A DNA stretch of 64,000 nucleotides from Massilia sp. ZL223. GTDB lineage: Bacteria; Pseudomonadota; Gammaproteobacteria; Burkholderiales; Burkholderiaceae_D. The translations under genes were made by a program, and so were the position numbers. How positions within the stretch are numbered: the first letter of the stretch is position 1; each line of letters opens with the position of its first letter. The DNA is taken from assembly GCF_018119395.1 (NCBI RefSeq), contig NZ_JAGPWD010000009.1, forward strand, positions 1 through 64,000, written 5' to 3'. Shown in pieces: positions 44,420 through 56,100 of the stretch. Below the pieces are notes generated by a model. The model did no database searches. It had not been told where the DNA came from and was given only the letters and a program-made list of their open reading frames with translations.

Positions 44420-46480
44420 TCAGCGCAGCTGTTCCAGCAGGAAGGTATACGTCAAGGCATACATCCGTGCGGTCTGCGCATTGTCGGCCGCGCCCGCATG
44501 TCCGCCCTCGGTGTTTTCCCAGTACAGCACGTCGTGGCCTTGCTCCAGCATGCGCGCCGCCATCTTGCGCGCGTGGCCCGGATGGACGCGGTCGTCGCGG
44601 GTCGAGGTGGTGAACAGCACGCGCGGATAGTGCCGGTGCGCGAACACGTTGTGATAGGGCGAATAGCGCGCCAGGTAGGACCATTCCGCCGGGTCGTCCG
44701 GGTCGCCGTACTCGCCCATCCACGAGGCGCCGGCGAGCAGCTCGTGGTAGCGGCGCATGTCCAGCAGCGGCACCTGGCAGACCACGGCGCCGAACAGCTC
44801 GGGGCGCTGGGTGAGGGCGGCGCCCACCAGCAGGCCGCCGTTGCTGCCGCCCATGATGCCCAGGTGGCGTGGGCTGGTCAGGCCGCGCGCGGCCAGGTCC
44901 TCGGCCACGGCGATGAAATCGTCGAAGGCGCGCTGGCGGTGCTGCTTGAGCGCCGCCTGGTGCCAGCGCGGGCCGAACTCGCCGCCGCCGCGGATATTCG
45001 CCAGCACGTAGATGCCGCCCGCGTCCAGCCAGGCCGCGCCCGTCAAGCCGCTGTAGAAGGGCTTGAGCGCCACCTCGAAGCCGCCGTAGCCGTAGAGCAG
45101 GGTGGGGTTGGCGCCGTCGAGCTTGGTGTCGCGGTTCATCACCACGAAATACGGGACCATGGTGCCGTCCTGCGAACGCGCCGCGTGCTGGCCCACCGTA
45201 TAGGGATGGGCGTCGAAGAAGGCGGGCATGGCCTTGAGCGGCTCGCGTCCGTCTTCGCCCACGCGCATCAGGTAGAGCGTGGTCGGGTGCAGGAAATCGG
45301 TCACGGTCAGGAAGAACTCGTCGGATTCGTCCGGGTCGAGGGCCGCCACGCCGAGCGCGCCCATGCCCGGCACCGCGACTTCGCGCCGCTGCCAGCCGCC
45401 GTCCCCGTCCACGTGGCGCAGCTCGACCACGCGGTTCTTGACCTTGTCGAGGATGGTCAGGAGCAGGGCGCCGCGGGTCACCGCGACGCCGTCGAGCGAG
45501 GTCTCGGGTGTGGGCGTGAACAGCAGCTGGAAGTCCAGGCCGCCCTGCATGAAGCGCTCGAAATCGGTGGCCAGCAGCGCGCCTTGCGGGTAGAGCAGGG
45601 CGCCCGGCTGCCAGTCCGAGCGCAGCTCGATCACCAGCTGGCCGCGCACCGTGAAGGCATTGGCGTCGAGCGGCTTGGGCACGGGGACCAGCTGTCCGCC
45701 GCGGCGCAGGAACAGTTCGCTGGTATAGAAGCCGATCTGGCGCTGCACGAACTCGCGCTCGAAGCCGGGCGTGCTGTCCTTGTGGCCTGATGCCGCCAGG
45801 TCGTCTTCCCTGGCTTCGTAGACGGTGAGCGCGCTCTCCAGGGGCGTGCCGCGCCTCCATTCCTTGACGATGCGCGGGTAGCCGGATTCGGTCAGGCTGC
45901 CCGGGCCGAAATCGGTGCCGACGAACAGGGTGTCGCGGTCGATCCAGGCGACGTCGCTCTTGGCCTCGGGCAGGAAGAAGCCGTCCGCGACGAAGCTGCA
46001 GGCGTCCAGGTCGAACTCGCGCATCTCGTGGGCGTCGCCGCCGCCGCGCGAGAGCGAGACCAGCACCCGGTCGCCGTGCGGTTCCAGCCAGGCCACGCCG
46101 GCCCAGACCCAGTTCTCGTTCTCAAACCTGGCCAGTTCGTCCAGGTCGAGCACGGTTTCCCATTGCGGTTCGGGCTGGCGGTATTGCGCGAGGGTGGTGC
46201 GGCGCCAGATGCCGCGCACGTGATCGGCGTCGCGCCAGAAGTTGTAGCACAGGCCGCCGTGCACGCCGACGTAGGGAATCTTTTCGCGGGAGTCGAGGAT
46301 GGCCTTCAGGCGCTCGCGCAGCGGGGCGAAGCCGGGTCGGCTCTCGAGTTCGCCCTCGGACTCGGCATTGCGCCCGGCGACCCAGGCCCGGGCCTGTTCG
46401 CCGTCGATCTCCTCGAGCCACAGGTAGGGATCGTGCGGATTCCCGGCTTCCTTCGAACATTCTTCAGCGAACTGTTGCAT
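44420..46480 (-). CDS. Prolyl oligopeptidase family (S9) serine peptidase
   Basis: A 686-residue cytosolic-type peptidase: an N-terminal segment ([20 protein letters not shown], typical of the family), a beta-propeller to about 415, and an alpha/beta hydrolase domain. Catalytic residues: S546 in GGSNGGLL, D629/D630 in RDDRVHP, and H661 in EGGHAG. The length fits prolyl oligopeptidases (about 690). It cleaves short peptides after proline or related sites. No signal peptide is seen. A GGGGAGAGG ribosome site precedes the ATG at 46480. It is divergently placed from the CHASE hybrid kinase, 84 bases away. Confidence 0.93.
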   Translation of the reverse strand: MQQFAEECSKEAGNPHDPYLWLEEIDGEQARAWVAGRNAESEGELESRPGFAPLRERLKAILDSREKIPYVGVHGGLCYNFWRDADHVRGIWRRTTLAQYRQPEPQWETVLDLDELARFENENWVWAGVAWLEPHGDRVLVSLSRGGGDAHEMREFDLDACSFVADGFFLPEAKSDVAWIDRDTLFVGTDFGPGSLTESGYPRIVKEWRRGTPLESALTVYEAREDDLAASGHKDSTPGFEREFVQRQIGFYTSELFLRRGGQLVPVPKPLDANAFTVRGQLVIELRSDWQPGALLYPQGALLATDFERFMQGGLDFQLLFTPTPETSLDGVAVTRGALLLTILDKVKNRVVELRHVDGDGGWQRREVAVPGMGALGVAALDPDESDEFFLTVTDFLHPTTLYLMRVGEDGREPLKAMPAFFDAHPYTVGQHAARSQDGTMVPYFVVMNRDTKLDGANPTLLYGYGGFEVALKPFYSGLTGAAWLDAGGIYVLANIRGGGEFGPRWHQAALKQHRQRAFDDFIAVAEDLAARGLTSPRHLGIMGGSNGGLLVGAALTQRPELFGAVVCQVPLLDMRRYHELLAGASWMGEYGDPDDPAEWSYLARYSPYHNVFAHRHYPRVLFTTSTRDDRVHPGHARKMAARMLEQGHDVLYWENTEGGHAGAADNAQTARMYALTYTFLLEQLR

Positions 46481-46564
46481 TACAGCCTCTCCCCTTATCC
46501 CTTTGTCACCTGCGGCACTTATACTAGCAATTTTCAGGGGCCGAGACCGCCCGCTAGGAACAGC

Positions 46565-49500
46565 ATGATGCGATCGAAACAGGGCAGCGCGGGCGCCGGG
46601 GCGGAGACGTCCGCGGGCTCCCACGTCCGTCCGGCGCGTCCGTCGCGCATGGCGCTGCTGTCGGGCGGCGGCATGGTCCTGGCGCTGGCCGCGGGCGCGG
46701 CGCTGCACTATGTGACGGCGCATGCGGTCGAGGAGGATGCGCGGCGCCGCTTCGACAACCTGGCGCGCGGGGCCCAGGAACGCCTGAACGCCGCGATCGC
46801 CTCCTATGGCCGGGCGGTGCGCGGGCTGACGGCCCTGCATGCGGCCGGCGACACCGCGGACGGCACGCTGTCGCGGCGCGCTTTTGAGCGCTACGTGGGC
46901 GCCCTCGACCTGGCGCACGACTACCCGGCGATCGAGGCCGTTTCCTTCGCCGCGTATGTACGAGAATCCGAACGCGAAGCTTTCGAGAAGGCCGTGCGCG
47001 CCGACCGCAGCGTCGATCCCAACGGCTATCCCGACTTCGCGATCCGCTCCGACGGACCGCGTCCCAGCTACGAGGTGATCGTCTACCAGTATCCGTCCAG
47101 CCTGCCCAGCGGCCGGGTCGGGGTCGACATCGCCGCCCATCCGCTGGTGGCCAGGTCGCTGGCCCACGCCCGCGACAGCGGTGCGCTGAGCGCTTCCGGC
47201 AATCCGGTGCTGATCCGCCACCCGGTGCCGCACTACGTACTGGGCATGCGCCTGCCGCTCTATCGCGGCGGCGTGCAGCCGCTGACGGTGGAGGCGCGCC
47301 GCGCCGCCTACCTCGGCTCGGTCGGCATCGCCTTCTCGGTGCAGGAGCTGGTGGGCGGGGCCCTTGGCTTCCTCGAAGACCAGCCGGTGCGGGTGAGCCT
47401 GTACGGCAGCAGCCTGCCGACCGGCAGCGGCAAGCTGGCGCCGGTGGCGGGCGACCGGCTGCTGTTCGGTGCTGACGTTCGCTCCCCCTTCCGCGAGGGC
47501 GCGCAAGCGGTCAAGGCGGCGCAGGACGACTTCGTCTCCCTGCTCGGCGTCGACTACGCCGGCAGCCAGTGGAAGGTGCACTTCTCGGCGCCGCGCAGCG
47601 GCATGATGGTGGGCGCGGACCGCTACCTGCCCGGCGCCGCGCTGGTGTTCGGCTTCGCCGGCACCCTGCTGGTCTACGGCCTGTTCCTGGCCCAGTACCG
47701 CGCGCGGCGCGAAGCGGTGCGCCAGCGCCTGCTGCTCGATTCCGTGCTCGACAACCTGGACGCCCACGTCTACCTGAAGGATGGCGCGCGCCGTTTCCGC
47801 TATGTGAACGCGAAAGGCGCCGACGCCCTGGGCCAGCCGGCCGGGCTGGTGGCCGGCCGCCGCGACGACGAGCTGATGTCCGCCGGCGCCGCCGACGCCG
47901 CCTGGGAACGCGACCGCGCCGTGCTCGAGAGCGGGCAGCGCAGCGCCGGCCAGGTGGAGCAGGCGGCGCCGGACGGCACGGCGCGCCAGCTGTGGAGCGT
48001 GCGGGTGCCGGTGCAGGTCGGCAGCGCCGGCCCGGCGGTGCTGTGCGTGTCGACCGACATCACCGAGCTGCACCAGCTCAAGGCGCAGGCCGACGCCGCC
48101 AGCAAGGCCAAAAGCGACTTCCTGTCGAACATGAGCCACGAGATCCGCACGCCGATGAACAGCATCATCGGCATGACCCACCTTGCGCTGCAGGGCGCGC
48201 CCGATCCGCGCCAGCGCGACTACCTGGAAAAGATCCACCATTCGGGCCAGCACCTGCTGGGCATCATCAACGACATCCTCGACTTTTCCAAGATCGAGGC
48301 GGGCATGTTCAAGCTCGACCAGGTCAGCTTCATGCTCGACAGCCTGATGCGCAATGTCGAGACCCAGCTGGGCCAGGCCGCGGCCGCCAAGGGCCTGGGC
48401 TTCGACGTCGACATCGCGCCCGAACTGATGCGCCCCCTGCGCGGCGACCCGCTGCGCCTGGGCCAGGTGCTGCTGAATTTCGCCGGCAACGCCGTCAAGT
48501 TTTCCTACCGCGGCCGGATCCGGCTGCGGGTGCGCCTGGAACGCGCCTTCGGCCCCGAGGTGCTGCTGCGCTTCGAGGTGCGCGACCAGGGCATCGGCAT
48601 CGAGCCCCAGGCACTGAAGCACCTGTTCACGCCCTTCCAGCAGGCCGACGGCTCGCCCACCCGGCGCCACGGCGGCACCGGCCTGGGCCTGGCGATCAGC
48701 CGCCAGCTCGCCGAGCTGATGGGCGGCACGGTCGGCGTCGAGAGTACGCCCGGCCTGGGCTCGACCTTCTGGTTCACGGCCCGCCTGGCGCTGGAAGAAA
48801 GTTCCGGCGCCGCGGCGGCCGGCCTGGGCGCGGCCCCGGCGCCCCAGAGCGCCCGCCTGGACGGCTGCGCGGTGCTGCTGGTCGAGGACAATCCCTTCAA
48901 CCAGCAGGTCGCGCGCGAACTGCTGGAGCAGGCCGGGGCCGCCGTGGTGGTGGCCAACCAGGGCGAGGAAGCGCTGGCGGCGATGGCCGGCCAGCGTTTC
49001 GACTGCGTGCTGATGGACATCCAGATGCCGGTGATGGACGGCCTGGAGGCCACGCGCCGCATTCGCGCCAATCCGGACCTGGCCGGCACCCTGGTGGTGG
49101 CCATGACGGCCAACGCCGGCGTGGACGACCGCACCCGCTGCCTGGAGGCGGGCATGAACGAATTCCTGACCAAGCCGGTAGTGCCGGAGCTGCTGGCCGC
49201 CACCATCGCGCGCTGCCTGGGCCGCACCTCGGCCCCGGTGCCAGACGTTGCCACGGTGGTGGCGACGGTCTCGGCGCCAGGGGCGGGCGACCCGGCCGCG
49301 CAGGCGGGCGCGGTCGGCGGCCTGCTCGACATGGGGCAGCTGGGTATCACCGCCAGCGGCGACCGCGCCAAGATGCGCAAGTACGCCTTCATGTTCCTGG
49401 AGGCGGCGCGCGAAGCGCTGACCGAGATCGACGCCGCGCTGGCGGCGGGCGACCTGGAGCAGGCCGGCCGCGTCGGGCACCGTATCAAGTCCTCGGCGCG

Positions 49501-49693
49501 GGCCGTGGGCGCGCGCGCTTTCGGCGCCGTGTGCGAAGACCTGGAAGCCCAGCCGGGGCGCCAGCAGGGCAAGAACGGGCCAACCAGCACGGCCCAGGCG
49601 CGGGCCCTGGTGGCGCGCCTGCGCGCGATGCTGGCGCGGCTCGAGCGCGAGGTCACGGCGCAGCTCGGCGACCGGGCGGGAGATCAGCGCTAG
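46565..49693 (+). CDS. CHASE-PAS hybrid sensor histidine kinase with REC and HPt
   Basis: A 1042-residue membrane kinase. The first membrane segment (about 30-50) is followed by a periplasmic CHASE domain ([20 protein letters not shown], then [20 protein letters not shown]) to about 340. A second membrane segment, a PAS domain (about 390-510), HisKA with H525 (NMSHEIRTP), HATPase, one receiver domain (D818 in [11 protein letters not shown]) and a C-terminal HPt (H972 in [13 protein letters not shown]) complete it. All relay residues are present. CHASE domains bind small ligands; which one is unknown. It has no response regulator gene beside it. An AGGAACAGC site precedes the tandem ATG. Confidence 0.92.
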   Translation: MMRSKQGSAGAGAETSAGSHVRPARPSRMALLSGGGMVLALAAGAALHYVTAHAVEEDARRRFDNLARGAQERLNAAIASYGRAVRGLTALHAAGDTADGTLSRRAFERYVGALDLAHDYPAIEAVSFAAYVRESEREAFEKAVRADRSVDPNGYPDFAIRSDGPRPSYEVIVYQYPSSLPSGRVGVDIAAHPLVARSLAHARDSGALSASGNPVLIRHPVPHYVLGMRLPLYRGGVQPLTVEARRAAYLGSVGIAFSVQELVGGALGFLEDQPVRVSLYGSSLPTGSGKLAPVAGDRLLFGADVRSPFREGAQAVKAAQDDFVSLLGVDYAGSQWKVHFSAPRSGMMVGADRYLPGAALVFGFAGTLLVYGLFLAQYRARREAVRQRLLLDSVLDNLDAHVYLKDGARRFRYVNAKGADALGQPAGLVAGRRDDELMSAGAADAAWERDRAVLESGQRSAGQVEQAAPDGTARQLWSVRVPVQVGSAGPAVLCVSTDITELHQLKAQADAASKAKSDFLSNMSHEIRTPMNSIIGMTHLALQGAPDPRQRDYLEKIHHSGQHLLGIINDILDFSKIEAGMFKLDQVSFMLDSLMRNVETQLGQAAAAKGLGFDVDIAPELMRPLRGDPLRLGQVLLNFAGNAVKFSYRGRIRLRVRLERAFGPEVLLRFEVRDQGIGIEPQALKHLFTPFQQADGSPTRRHGGTGLGLAISRQLAELMGGTVGVESTPGLGSTFWFTARLALEESSGAAAAGLGAAPAPQSARLDGCAVLLVEDNPFNQQVARELLEQAGAAVVVANQGEEALAAMAGQRFDCVLMDIQMPVMDGLEATRRIRANPDLAGTLVVAMTANAGVDDRTRCLEAGMNEFLTKPVVPELLAATIARCLGRTSAPVPDVATVVATVSAPGAGDPAAQAGAVGGLLDMGQLGITASGDRAKMRKYAFMFLEAAREALTEIDAALAAGDLEQAGRVGHRIKSSARAVGARAFGAVCEDLEAQPGRQQGKNGPTSTAQARALVARLRAMLARLEREVTAQLGDRAGDQR

Positions 49694-49789
49694 CGGGGGG
49701 GTGTCACGGGCGCCCGGCAAGGGCGTCCGCACTACCGCCGAGCGCCCAAAACGGGTAGACTTTGCCCCTCGGCTGTTCGAATTGAAACC

Positions 49790-52700
49790 ATGTCATCCCC
49801 GATCTCTCCCGGCTTGTTAATCTTGCACGGCAACCATCTCGAGTTGCTGCGCAGCGCCGTGTTCGACTGGATGCGCAGCCACCCGCTCGGCCCCCTGGAA
49901 GAAGAAATCATCCTGGTGCAATCGAACGGCGTGGCCGAATGGCTCAAGATCGCGCTGGCCGAGGAACTGGGCGTGTGCGCCGCCACCCGCGTGGCGCTGC
50001 CGGCGCGCTTCATGTGGGAAGCCTACCGCGGCATGCTGGGGCGCGAGCGCGTGCCCACCCGTTCGCCTTTCGACAAGGATCCGCTCACCTGGCGCCTGAT
50101 GCGCCTGCTGCCCGGGCTATTGCAGGAGCCGGGCTACGAGCCGCTGGCGCGCTTCCTGGCCGACGGCGACGCCGAGCGCCGCCTGCAGCTGGCGGAGCGC
50201 CTGGCCGACCTCTACGACCAGTACCAGGTCTACCGCGCCGACTGGCTGATCGACTGGGCCGCCGGCCGCGACCAGCTGCGCCGCGCCGTGGGCGATCCGG
50301 TGCCGCTGGCGCCGGACCAGAAATGGCAGGCCTGCCTGTGGCGCGCCGTTCACGCCAGTGTGCCGCCGGAACAACGTTTTTCCGGCCGCGCCACCATCCA
50401 CCAGCAATTCCTGGCCGCCAACCTGGAGAACCGCCAGCCGGTGTCGCGCCTGCCGCGCCGCGTGATCCTGTTCGGCATGTCGACCCTGCCTTACCAGACC
50501 CTGCAGGGCTTCGCCGCGCTCTCGCTGCACACCCAGGTGCTGGTGGCGGTGCCGAACCCCTGCCGCTTCTACTGGGGCGACATCATCGAAGGGCGCGAGC
50601 TGCTGCGCGCGGCGCGCCGCCGCCAGCCGCTGCGCGAGGGCGCCGACCTGTCCGGCGTGCCGATCGAGGAACTGCACGCGCACAGCCATCCGCTGCTGGC
50701 GAGCTGGGGCCGCCAGGGGCGCGACTTCGTGCGCATGCTGGACGAATTCGACAGCGGCGAAGGTGCTCGGCAGGGCAACCTGCGCGTCGACCTGTTCGCC
50801 GAGGACGAAGGCGAGACCCTGCTGGCCCAGGCCCAGGCCGCCGTGCGCGACCTGCTGCCCCTGAGCGAGCACCCGCACGTCCCGCCCGCGCGCGAAGACC
50901 GCTCGATCGAATTCCACATCACCCACAGCGTGCAGCGCGAAGTCGAGGTACTGCACGACCAGCTGCTGTCCTGGTTCGCCCGGGACCCGAGCCTGCGCCC
51001 GCGCGACATCGTGGTCATGGTGCCGGACATCGACGCCTTCTCTGCCGCGATCCACGCCGTGTTCGACCAGCACCGCCGCAGCGACCCGCGCCACATCCCC
51101 TTCGAGATCGGCGACGTGCGCGACCGCAGCGTGAATCCCTTGCTGGCCGCCCTCGAATGGCTGCTGCGCCTGCCGCAGCAGCGCTGCCGCCAGAGCGAAG
51201 TGCGCGACCTGCTCGACGTGCCGGCGGTGGCGCGCCGCTTCGGCCTGCACGCCGAGGACCTGGCCATCCTCGGCCGCTGGATCGAAGGCGCGGGCGTGCG
51301 CTGGGGCCTGGACCGCGAGCACCGCGACGGCCTGGGCCTGGGCTCGGCGGGCGAACAGAACGCCTGGATCTTCGGCGTGCGCCGCATGCTGCTCGGCTAC
51401 GCCAGCGGCGTGGGCCGCAGCTTCGGCGAGATCGAACCCTACGGCGAAGTGGGCGGCCTGGACGCGTCCCTGGCCGGTTCGCTGGCGCAGCTGGTCGAAG
51501 CCCTGCTCGCATGGCGCGCCGTGCTGGCCGCGCCGCGCCGTCCCCTCGAGTGGGGCGAGGCCGCGCGCGGCCTGCTGGCCGCCTTCTTCTCGCCCCAGGA
51601 CGAGGCCGACCGCCTGACCCTGGCCCAGCTGAACGAAGGCCTGCAATGCTGGCTCGAGACGGTGGACGCGGCCGGCTTCGACGAACCGGTCTCGCTGGCC
51701 GTGCTGCGCGAAGCCTGGCTGTCCCAGCTCGACCAGCCGACCCTGAACCACCAGTTCGTCTCGGGCGGCGTGACCTTCTGCACCCTGATGCCGATGCGCG
51801 CCGTGCCTTTCCGCGTCGTCTGCCTGCTCGGCATGAACGACGGCGACTTCCCGCGCCGCGCCCAGCAGACCGACTTCGACCTGCTGGCATTGCCCGGGCT
51901 TGCCCGTCCGGGCGACCGCTCGCGCCGCGACGACGACCGCTACCTGATGCTGGAAGCGATGCTGGCGGCGCGCGACAAGTTCTACGTCAGCTGGGTCGGC
52001 CGCAACGTGCGCGACAACAGCGAGCAGCCGGCCTCGGTGCTGGTGGCCCAGCTGCGCGACTACCTCGTCAACGGCTGGGACCTCGACCTGTCCGAGCGCA
52101 CCGTCGAACACGCGCTGCAGCCCTTCAGCCGGCGCTACTTCGAGCGTGGCGGCCTGCTGACCTATGCGGGCGAATGGCGCTCGGCCCACGGCGCGGAAGA
52201 AGGGAAAGAGGGCGACGATCTGCCGCCGTATGAACTGGAGCCGGGCTTCGTGCTGCGCCTGGGCGAACTGGGCAGCTTCCTGCGCCAGCCGGCGCGCTAC
52301 TTCTTCCGGCGCCGCCTGGGCGTGAGCTTCGCCGACGCCGCGGTCGTTGGCGAGGACGAGGAACCCTTCGCCCTCGACGCGCTGGAGCGCTTCTTCATCG
52401 AAGACCACCTGCTGGACGACAGCGGCCCCGCCGAGGGCCTGCACGAGGTGCGCGCCACCTTGAAGAACCGCGCCGAGCGCCTGGCGCGCGAAGGCGTGCT
52501 GCCGATCGGCCTGCTGGGCCGCCAGTGGCAGGAACAGCTGGTCGACGGCCTGGTGCCGGTGCGCAGCAGCTGGCTGCGCCTGGGCGCGCGCTTCCCGCAG
52601 CCGGCGCCCAAGCTGGCCGTCAGCCTGGTGTTCGACGACGGCCTGGCGCTGGAAGACTGGATCGACCGCCTGAGGAGCGACGGCGAGCGCAGCGCCTGGC

Positions 52701-53173
52701 TGGTGCAGATCTCGTCCAAGGTGCTGGACAAGCAGGGACAGCCGCGCGGCGACAAGCTGATCGGGCCCTGGCTGCGCCAGCTGGCCAGCGCCGCCTGCGG
52801 CCATCCGGTGGCGGGCTACCTGGTGGCGCGCGACGCGGTGCTGGAAATGGCGCCGCTGGAGCAGGATGCCGCGCGCAAGGCCTTGCGCGAGCTGGCGCTG
52901 CTCTGGCGCAGCAACCTGGACCAGCCGCTGGCCGTGGCCTGCAAGACCGCGCTGGCCTACCTGGCCGAGGGCGACGCCCGCACGACCTACGACGGCGCCT
53001 TCGAGATCTCGGGCGAGGTCACGGAGCCTTGCCTGGCGCGCCTGTGGCCGGACTTCGAAGCCTTGACCGCGGCCGGCGACTGGCCGCAGGTGGCGGTCCA
53101 GCTCTACGGCCCGCTGGCGCGCTGGCTGGACGAACAGGTGACCGTGACGCCGATCGGGGGAGACGAGGCATGA
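49790..53173 (+). CDS. recC: RecC, exodeoxyribonuclease V gamma subunit
   Basis: A 1127-residue subunit that scans for Chi and holds the DNA strands in RecBCD. Recognisable are the N-terminal helicase-like remnant (ILHGNHLELLRSAVFDWM, then IILVQSNGVAEWLKIALA) and LPRRVILFGMSTLPYQTLQG. The PD-(D/E)xK-like C-terminal part is inactive in this family. It is the first gene of a compact recC-recB-recD operon, and its stop overlaps the recB start (ATGA). The length agrees with RecC (about 1120). Confidence 0.95.
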   Translation: MSSPISPGLLILHGNHLELLRSAVFDWMRSHPLGPLEEEIILVQSNGVAEWLKIALAEELGVCAATRVALPARFMWEAYRGMLGRERVPTRSPFDKDPLTWRLMRLLPGLLQEPGYEPLARFLADGDAERRLQLAERLADLYDQYQVYRADWLIDWAAGRDQLRRAVGDPVPLAPDQKWQACLWRAVHASVPPEQRFSGRATIHQQFLAANLENRQPVSRLPRRVILFGMSTLPYQTLQGFAALSLHTQVLVAVPNPCRFYWGDIIEGRELLRAARRRQPLREGADLSGVPIEELHAHSHPLLASWGRQGRDFVRMLDEFDSGEGARQGNLRVDLFAEDEGETLLAQAQAAVRDLLPLSEHPHVPPAREDRSIEFHITHSVQREVEVLHDQLLSWFARDPSLRPRDIVVMVPDIDAFSAAIHAVFDQHRRSDPRHIPFEIGDVRDRSVNPLLAALEWLLRLPQQRCRQSEVRDLLDVPAVARRFGLHAEDLAILGRWIEGAGVRWGLDREHRDGLGLGSAGEQNAWIFGVRRMLLGYASGVGRSFGEIEPYGEVGGLDASLAGSLAQLVEALLAWRAVLAAPRRPLEWGEAARGLLAAFFSPQDEADRLTLAQLNEGLQCWLETVDAAGFDEPVSLAVLREAWLSQLDQPTLNHQFVSGGVTFCTLMPMRAVPFRVVCLLGMNDGDFPRRAQQTDFDLLALPGLARPGDRSRRDDDRYLMLEAMLAARDKFYVSWVGRNVRDNSEQPASVLVAQLRDYLVNGWDLDLSERTVEHALQPFSRRYFERGGLLTYAGEWRSAHGAEEGKEGDDLPPYELEPGFVLRLGELGSFLRQPARYFFRRRLGVSFADAAVVGEDEEPFALDALERFFIEDHLLDDSGPAEGLHEVRATLKNRAERLAREGVLPIGLLGRQWQEQLVDGLVPVRSSWLRLGARFPQPAPKLAVSLVFDDGLALEDWIDRLRSDGERSAWLVQISSKVLDKQGQPRGDKLIGPWLRQLASAACGHPVAGYLVARDAVLEMAPLEQDAARKALRELALLWRSNLDQPLAVACKTALAYLAEGDARTTYDGAFEISGEVTEPCLARLWPDFEALTAAGDWPQVAVQLYGPLARWLDEQVTVTPIGGDEA

Positions 53174-56100
53174 GCATTGAACTTGCTCCGCTGTCCTTCC
53201 CGCTGCACGGCTCGCGCCTGATCGAGGCCTCGGCCGGCACCGGCAAGACCTGGACCATCGCGGCGCTCTACCTGCGCCTGGTCTTGGGGCATGGCGGCGA
53301 GGACGCCTTCGTGCGCCCGCTTTTGCCGTCCGAGATCCTGGTGATGACCTTCACCCGCGCCGCCACGCGCGAGCTGTCCAACCGGGTGCGCGAGCGCCTG
53401 GTGCAGGCAGCCGCCTTCTTCCGCGGCGAACTGGACCTGATCGATCCCTATTTGCGCGACCTGGCCGAGGCCTACCCGGAGGGCAATGCCCGCAGCGTGG
53501 CCGCGCACCGCCTGATGCTGGCCGCCGAGACCATGGACGAAGCGGCGATCTTCACCATCGACGCCTGGTGCCAGCGCATGCTGCGCGAGCACGCCTTCGA
53601 CAGCGGCAGCCTGTTCGACGAAGAGCTGGTCACCGACGAGCGCGCGCTGTTCGAGGACGCGGCCCACGATTACTGGCGCCAGCATATTTATCCGCTGGGC
53701 GCCGAGGCCCTCGACACGGTGCTGGGTTCCTGGAGCAGCGTCGAGGCGCTCAAGGAGAGCGTGCGCGAGCTGGTCTACCGCACCGCGCTGCTGGGCGAGC
53801 TGCCGGAGGAGCCGCTGGGCGCCCTGGTCGGCCGCCTGGTGGCCGCCCAGCGCGCCCAGTTGGCCGCCCTGAAGGATGGCTGGCATGAACGCGCGGGCGA
53901 GATGGAGCGCTGGATCGCCGGCCATCGCGAGCGCAATCCCAAGTGCTTCAACGGCAACAAGATGCGCGCCGATTCGCTGGTCAAATGGTTCGAGGCGCTG
54001 CGCAGCTGGGCCCTCGATCCGGACCTGCACCTGCCGGCGCTGCCCGACACGGCCTGGAAGCGCCTGAGCGAAGACGGTATCGTCGACGCCTTCAGCAAGG
54101 ACTTCCATGCCGAGGTGCCGGAGTGCTTCGGCTGCACCGCCCAGCTGCAGGAAGATCTCAAGGCGATCGACCCGATCGCGCACGCGCTGCTGCGCCACGC
54201 CGCCGGCCACATCGCCCAGCGCATGCGCGAACTGAAGCGCCGCAACCGCCAGTTCGGCTTCGCCGACATGCTCGAGCGCCTGAAGGACGCGCTCGAAGGC
54301 GAGAACGGCGAGGCGCTGCGCGCCCGCATCGTGGCCCAGTTCCCGGTGGCGATGGTCGACGAATTCCAGGACACCTCGCCCGACCAGTACCGCATTTTCG
54401 ACCTGCTGTACCGCGTCGCGGACGACGCCCCGCAGCAGGGCCTGTTCCTGATCGGCGACCCCAAGCAGTCGATCTACGGCTTCCGCGGCGCCGACATCCA
54501 CAGCTATCTGTCGGCGCGGCGCGCCACCGAGGGCCGCCACTACAAGCTGGGCACCAACTACCGCTCGACCGCGCCGCTGGTGTCGGCCGTGAACCGCGTG
54601 TTCGCCGTGGCCGAAGGCGTGGACGGCGATGGCGGCTATCCGCAGGGCGCCTTCCGTTTCCGCCGCGGCGAGGACAATCCGCTGCCTTTCGAGCCGGTGG
54701 CGGCCAAGGGCCACCGCGAGCGCCTGGTCGGCATCGACGGCGCCCAGCCGGCCATGACGGTGGCCTGCTGCCACCGCGAAGACCTGAAGGGCGAGGAATA
54801 CCGCGAGTTCTTCGCCCACCACTGCGCCGAAGACATCGTGCGCCTGCTGAACGACGAGCGGGTCGGCTTCTCCGACGGCGAACGCTTCCGGCGCCTGATG
54901 CCGGCCGATATCGCGATCCTGGTGCGCGACCGGCGCGAAGCCGCGGCCGTGCGGCGCGCCCTGGTGCGCCGCATGGTGGCCAGCGTTTACCTCTCGGACA
55001 AGGATTCGGTGATCGAAAGCGAAGAGGCGGCCGACATGCTGCGCTGGCTGTACGCGGTCGCCAATCCGCTCGACGGCGCCCTGGCGCGCGCCGCCTTCGC
55101 GACCCGCACGGCCGGCCTGCCGCTGGGCGAGCTGGCGAAATTGTCGAGCAACGAGGAAGCCTGGGAAGAGCGGGTGGAACAGCTCAAGGCCCTGCACGGC
55201 AGCTGGCAGCGCCAGGGCGTGCTGGCCATGCTGCGCCGCTTCGTGCATGAACTCGGCCTGCCGGCGCGGCTGCTGCGCGAGCCGGGCGGCGAGCGCCGCC
55301 TGACCAACCTGCTGCACCTGGCCGAACTGCTGCAGGAAGCCAGCACCCAGCTGGAAGGCGAGCAGGCCCTGATCCGCTGGTTCGCCGAGCAGATCGAAGG
55401 CCTGGGCGAGGGCGGCGACGAGCGCGTGCTGCGCCTGGAGAGCGACGCCGAGCTGGTCAAGGTCGTCACCGTGCACAAGTCCAAGGGCCTGGAATACCCG
55501 CTGGTCTACCTGCCGTTCGCGGTCACCGCGCGTCCGGTGGAAAAGGGCAGCCGCGCCTTCTTCGAATTCATCGACCAGAACGGCGAGCGCCGGCTGGACC
55601 TGAGCCTGAGCGCCGAAGCCCAGGCGGCGGTCGACCGCGCGCGGCTGGAAGAAGACCTGCGCCTGTTCTACGTGGCGCTCACGCGTGCGCGCCACGCGGT
55701 GTGGCTGGGCACGGCCGTGGTTCTGCACCGGGGCAAGAACCGGCTGCACGAATCCGCCTTCGGCTACCTGCTGGCCGGCGGCGAAGCGATTCCCCCGGCC
55801 GGCCTGCGCGAACGCCTGCGGCAGCTGTGCGGGGGCATTGAGTGCATCCGCCTGCTCGACCTCGAGGAAGACCAGGCCTCGACCGCCTTCGCGCGCGAGG
55901 ACGAGCGCCCCGACCTGCTGGAGGCGCCGCGCTACGCGGCCAGCTTCGAGCGCGACTGGGCGATCGGCTCCTTCACCTCGCTGACGCGCCATGCGGTGGC
56001 GCCGCCCGCGCCAATGAGGGCGCAGGAACAGACCCTGCTGGAAGAAGAGCCCTCGGTGGCGACCCCGCCGCGCATCGAGGACGCGCCCTGGCACCGTTTC

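Noticed and set aside
44420..49732. A single 1770-codon frame on the - strand
   Set aside because: Only the part from 46480 down is the S9 peptidase. The rest is antisense to the CHASE kinase and lacks any domain.
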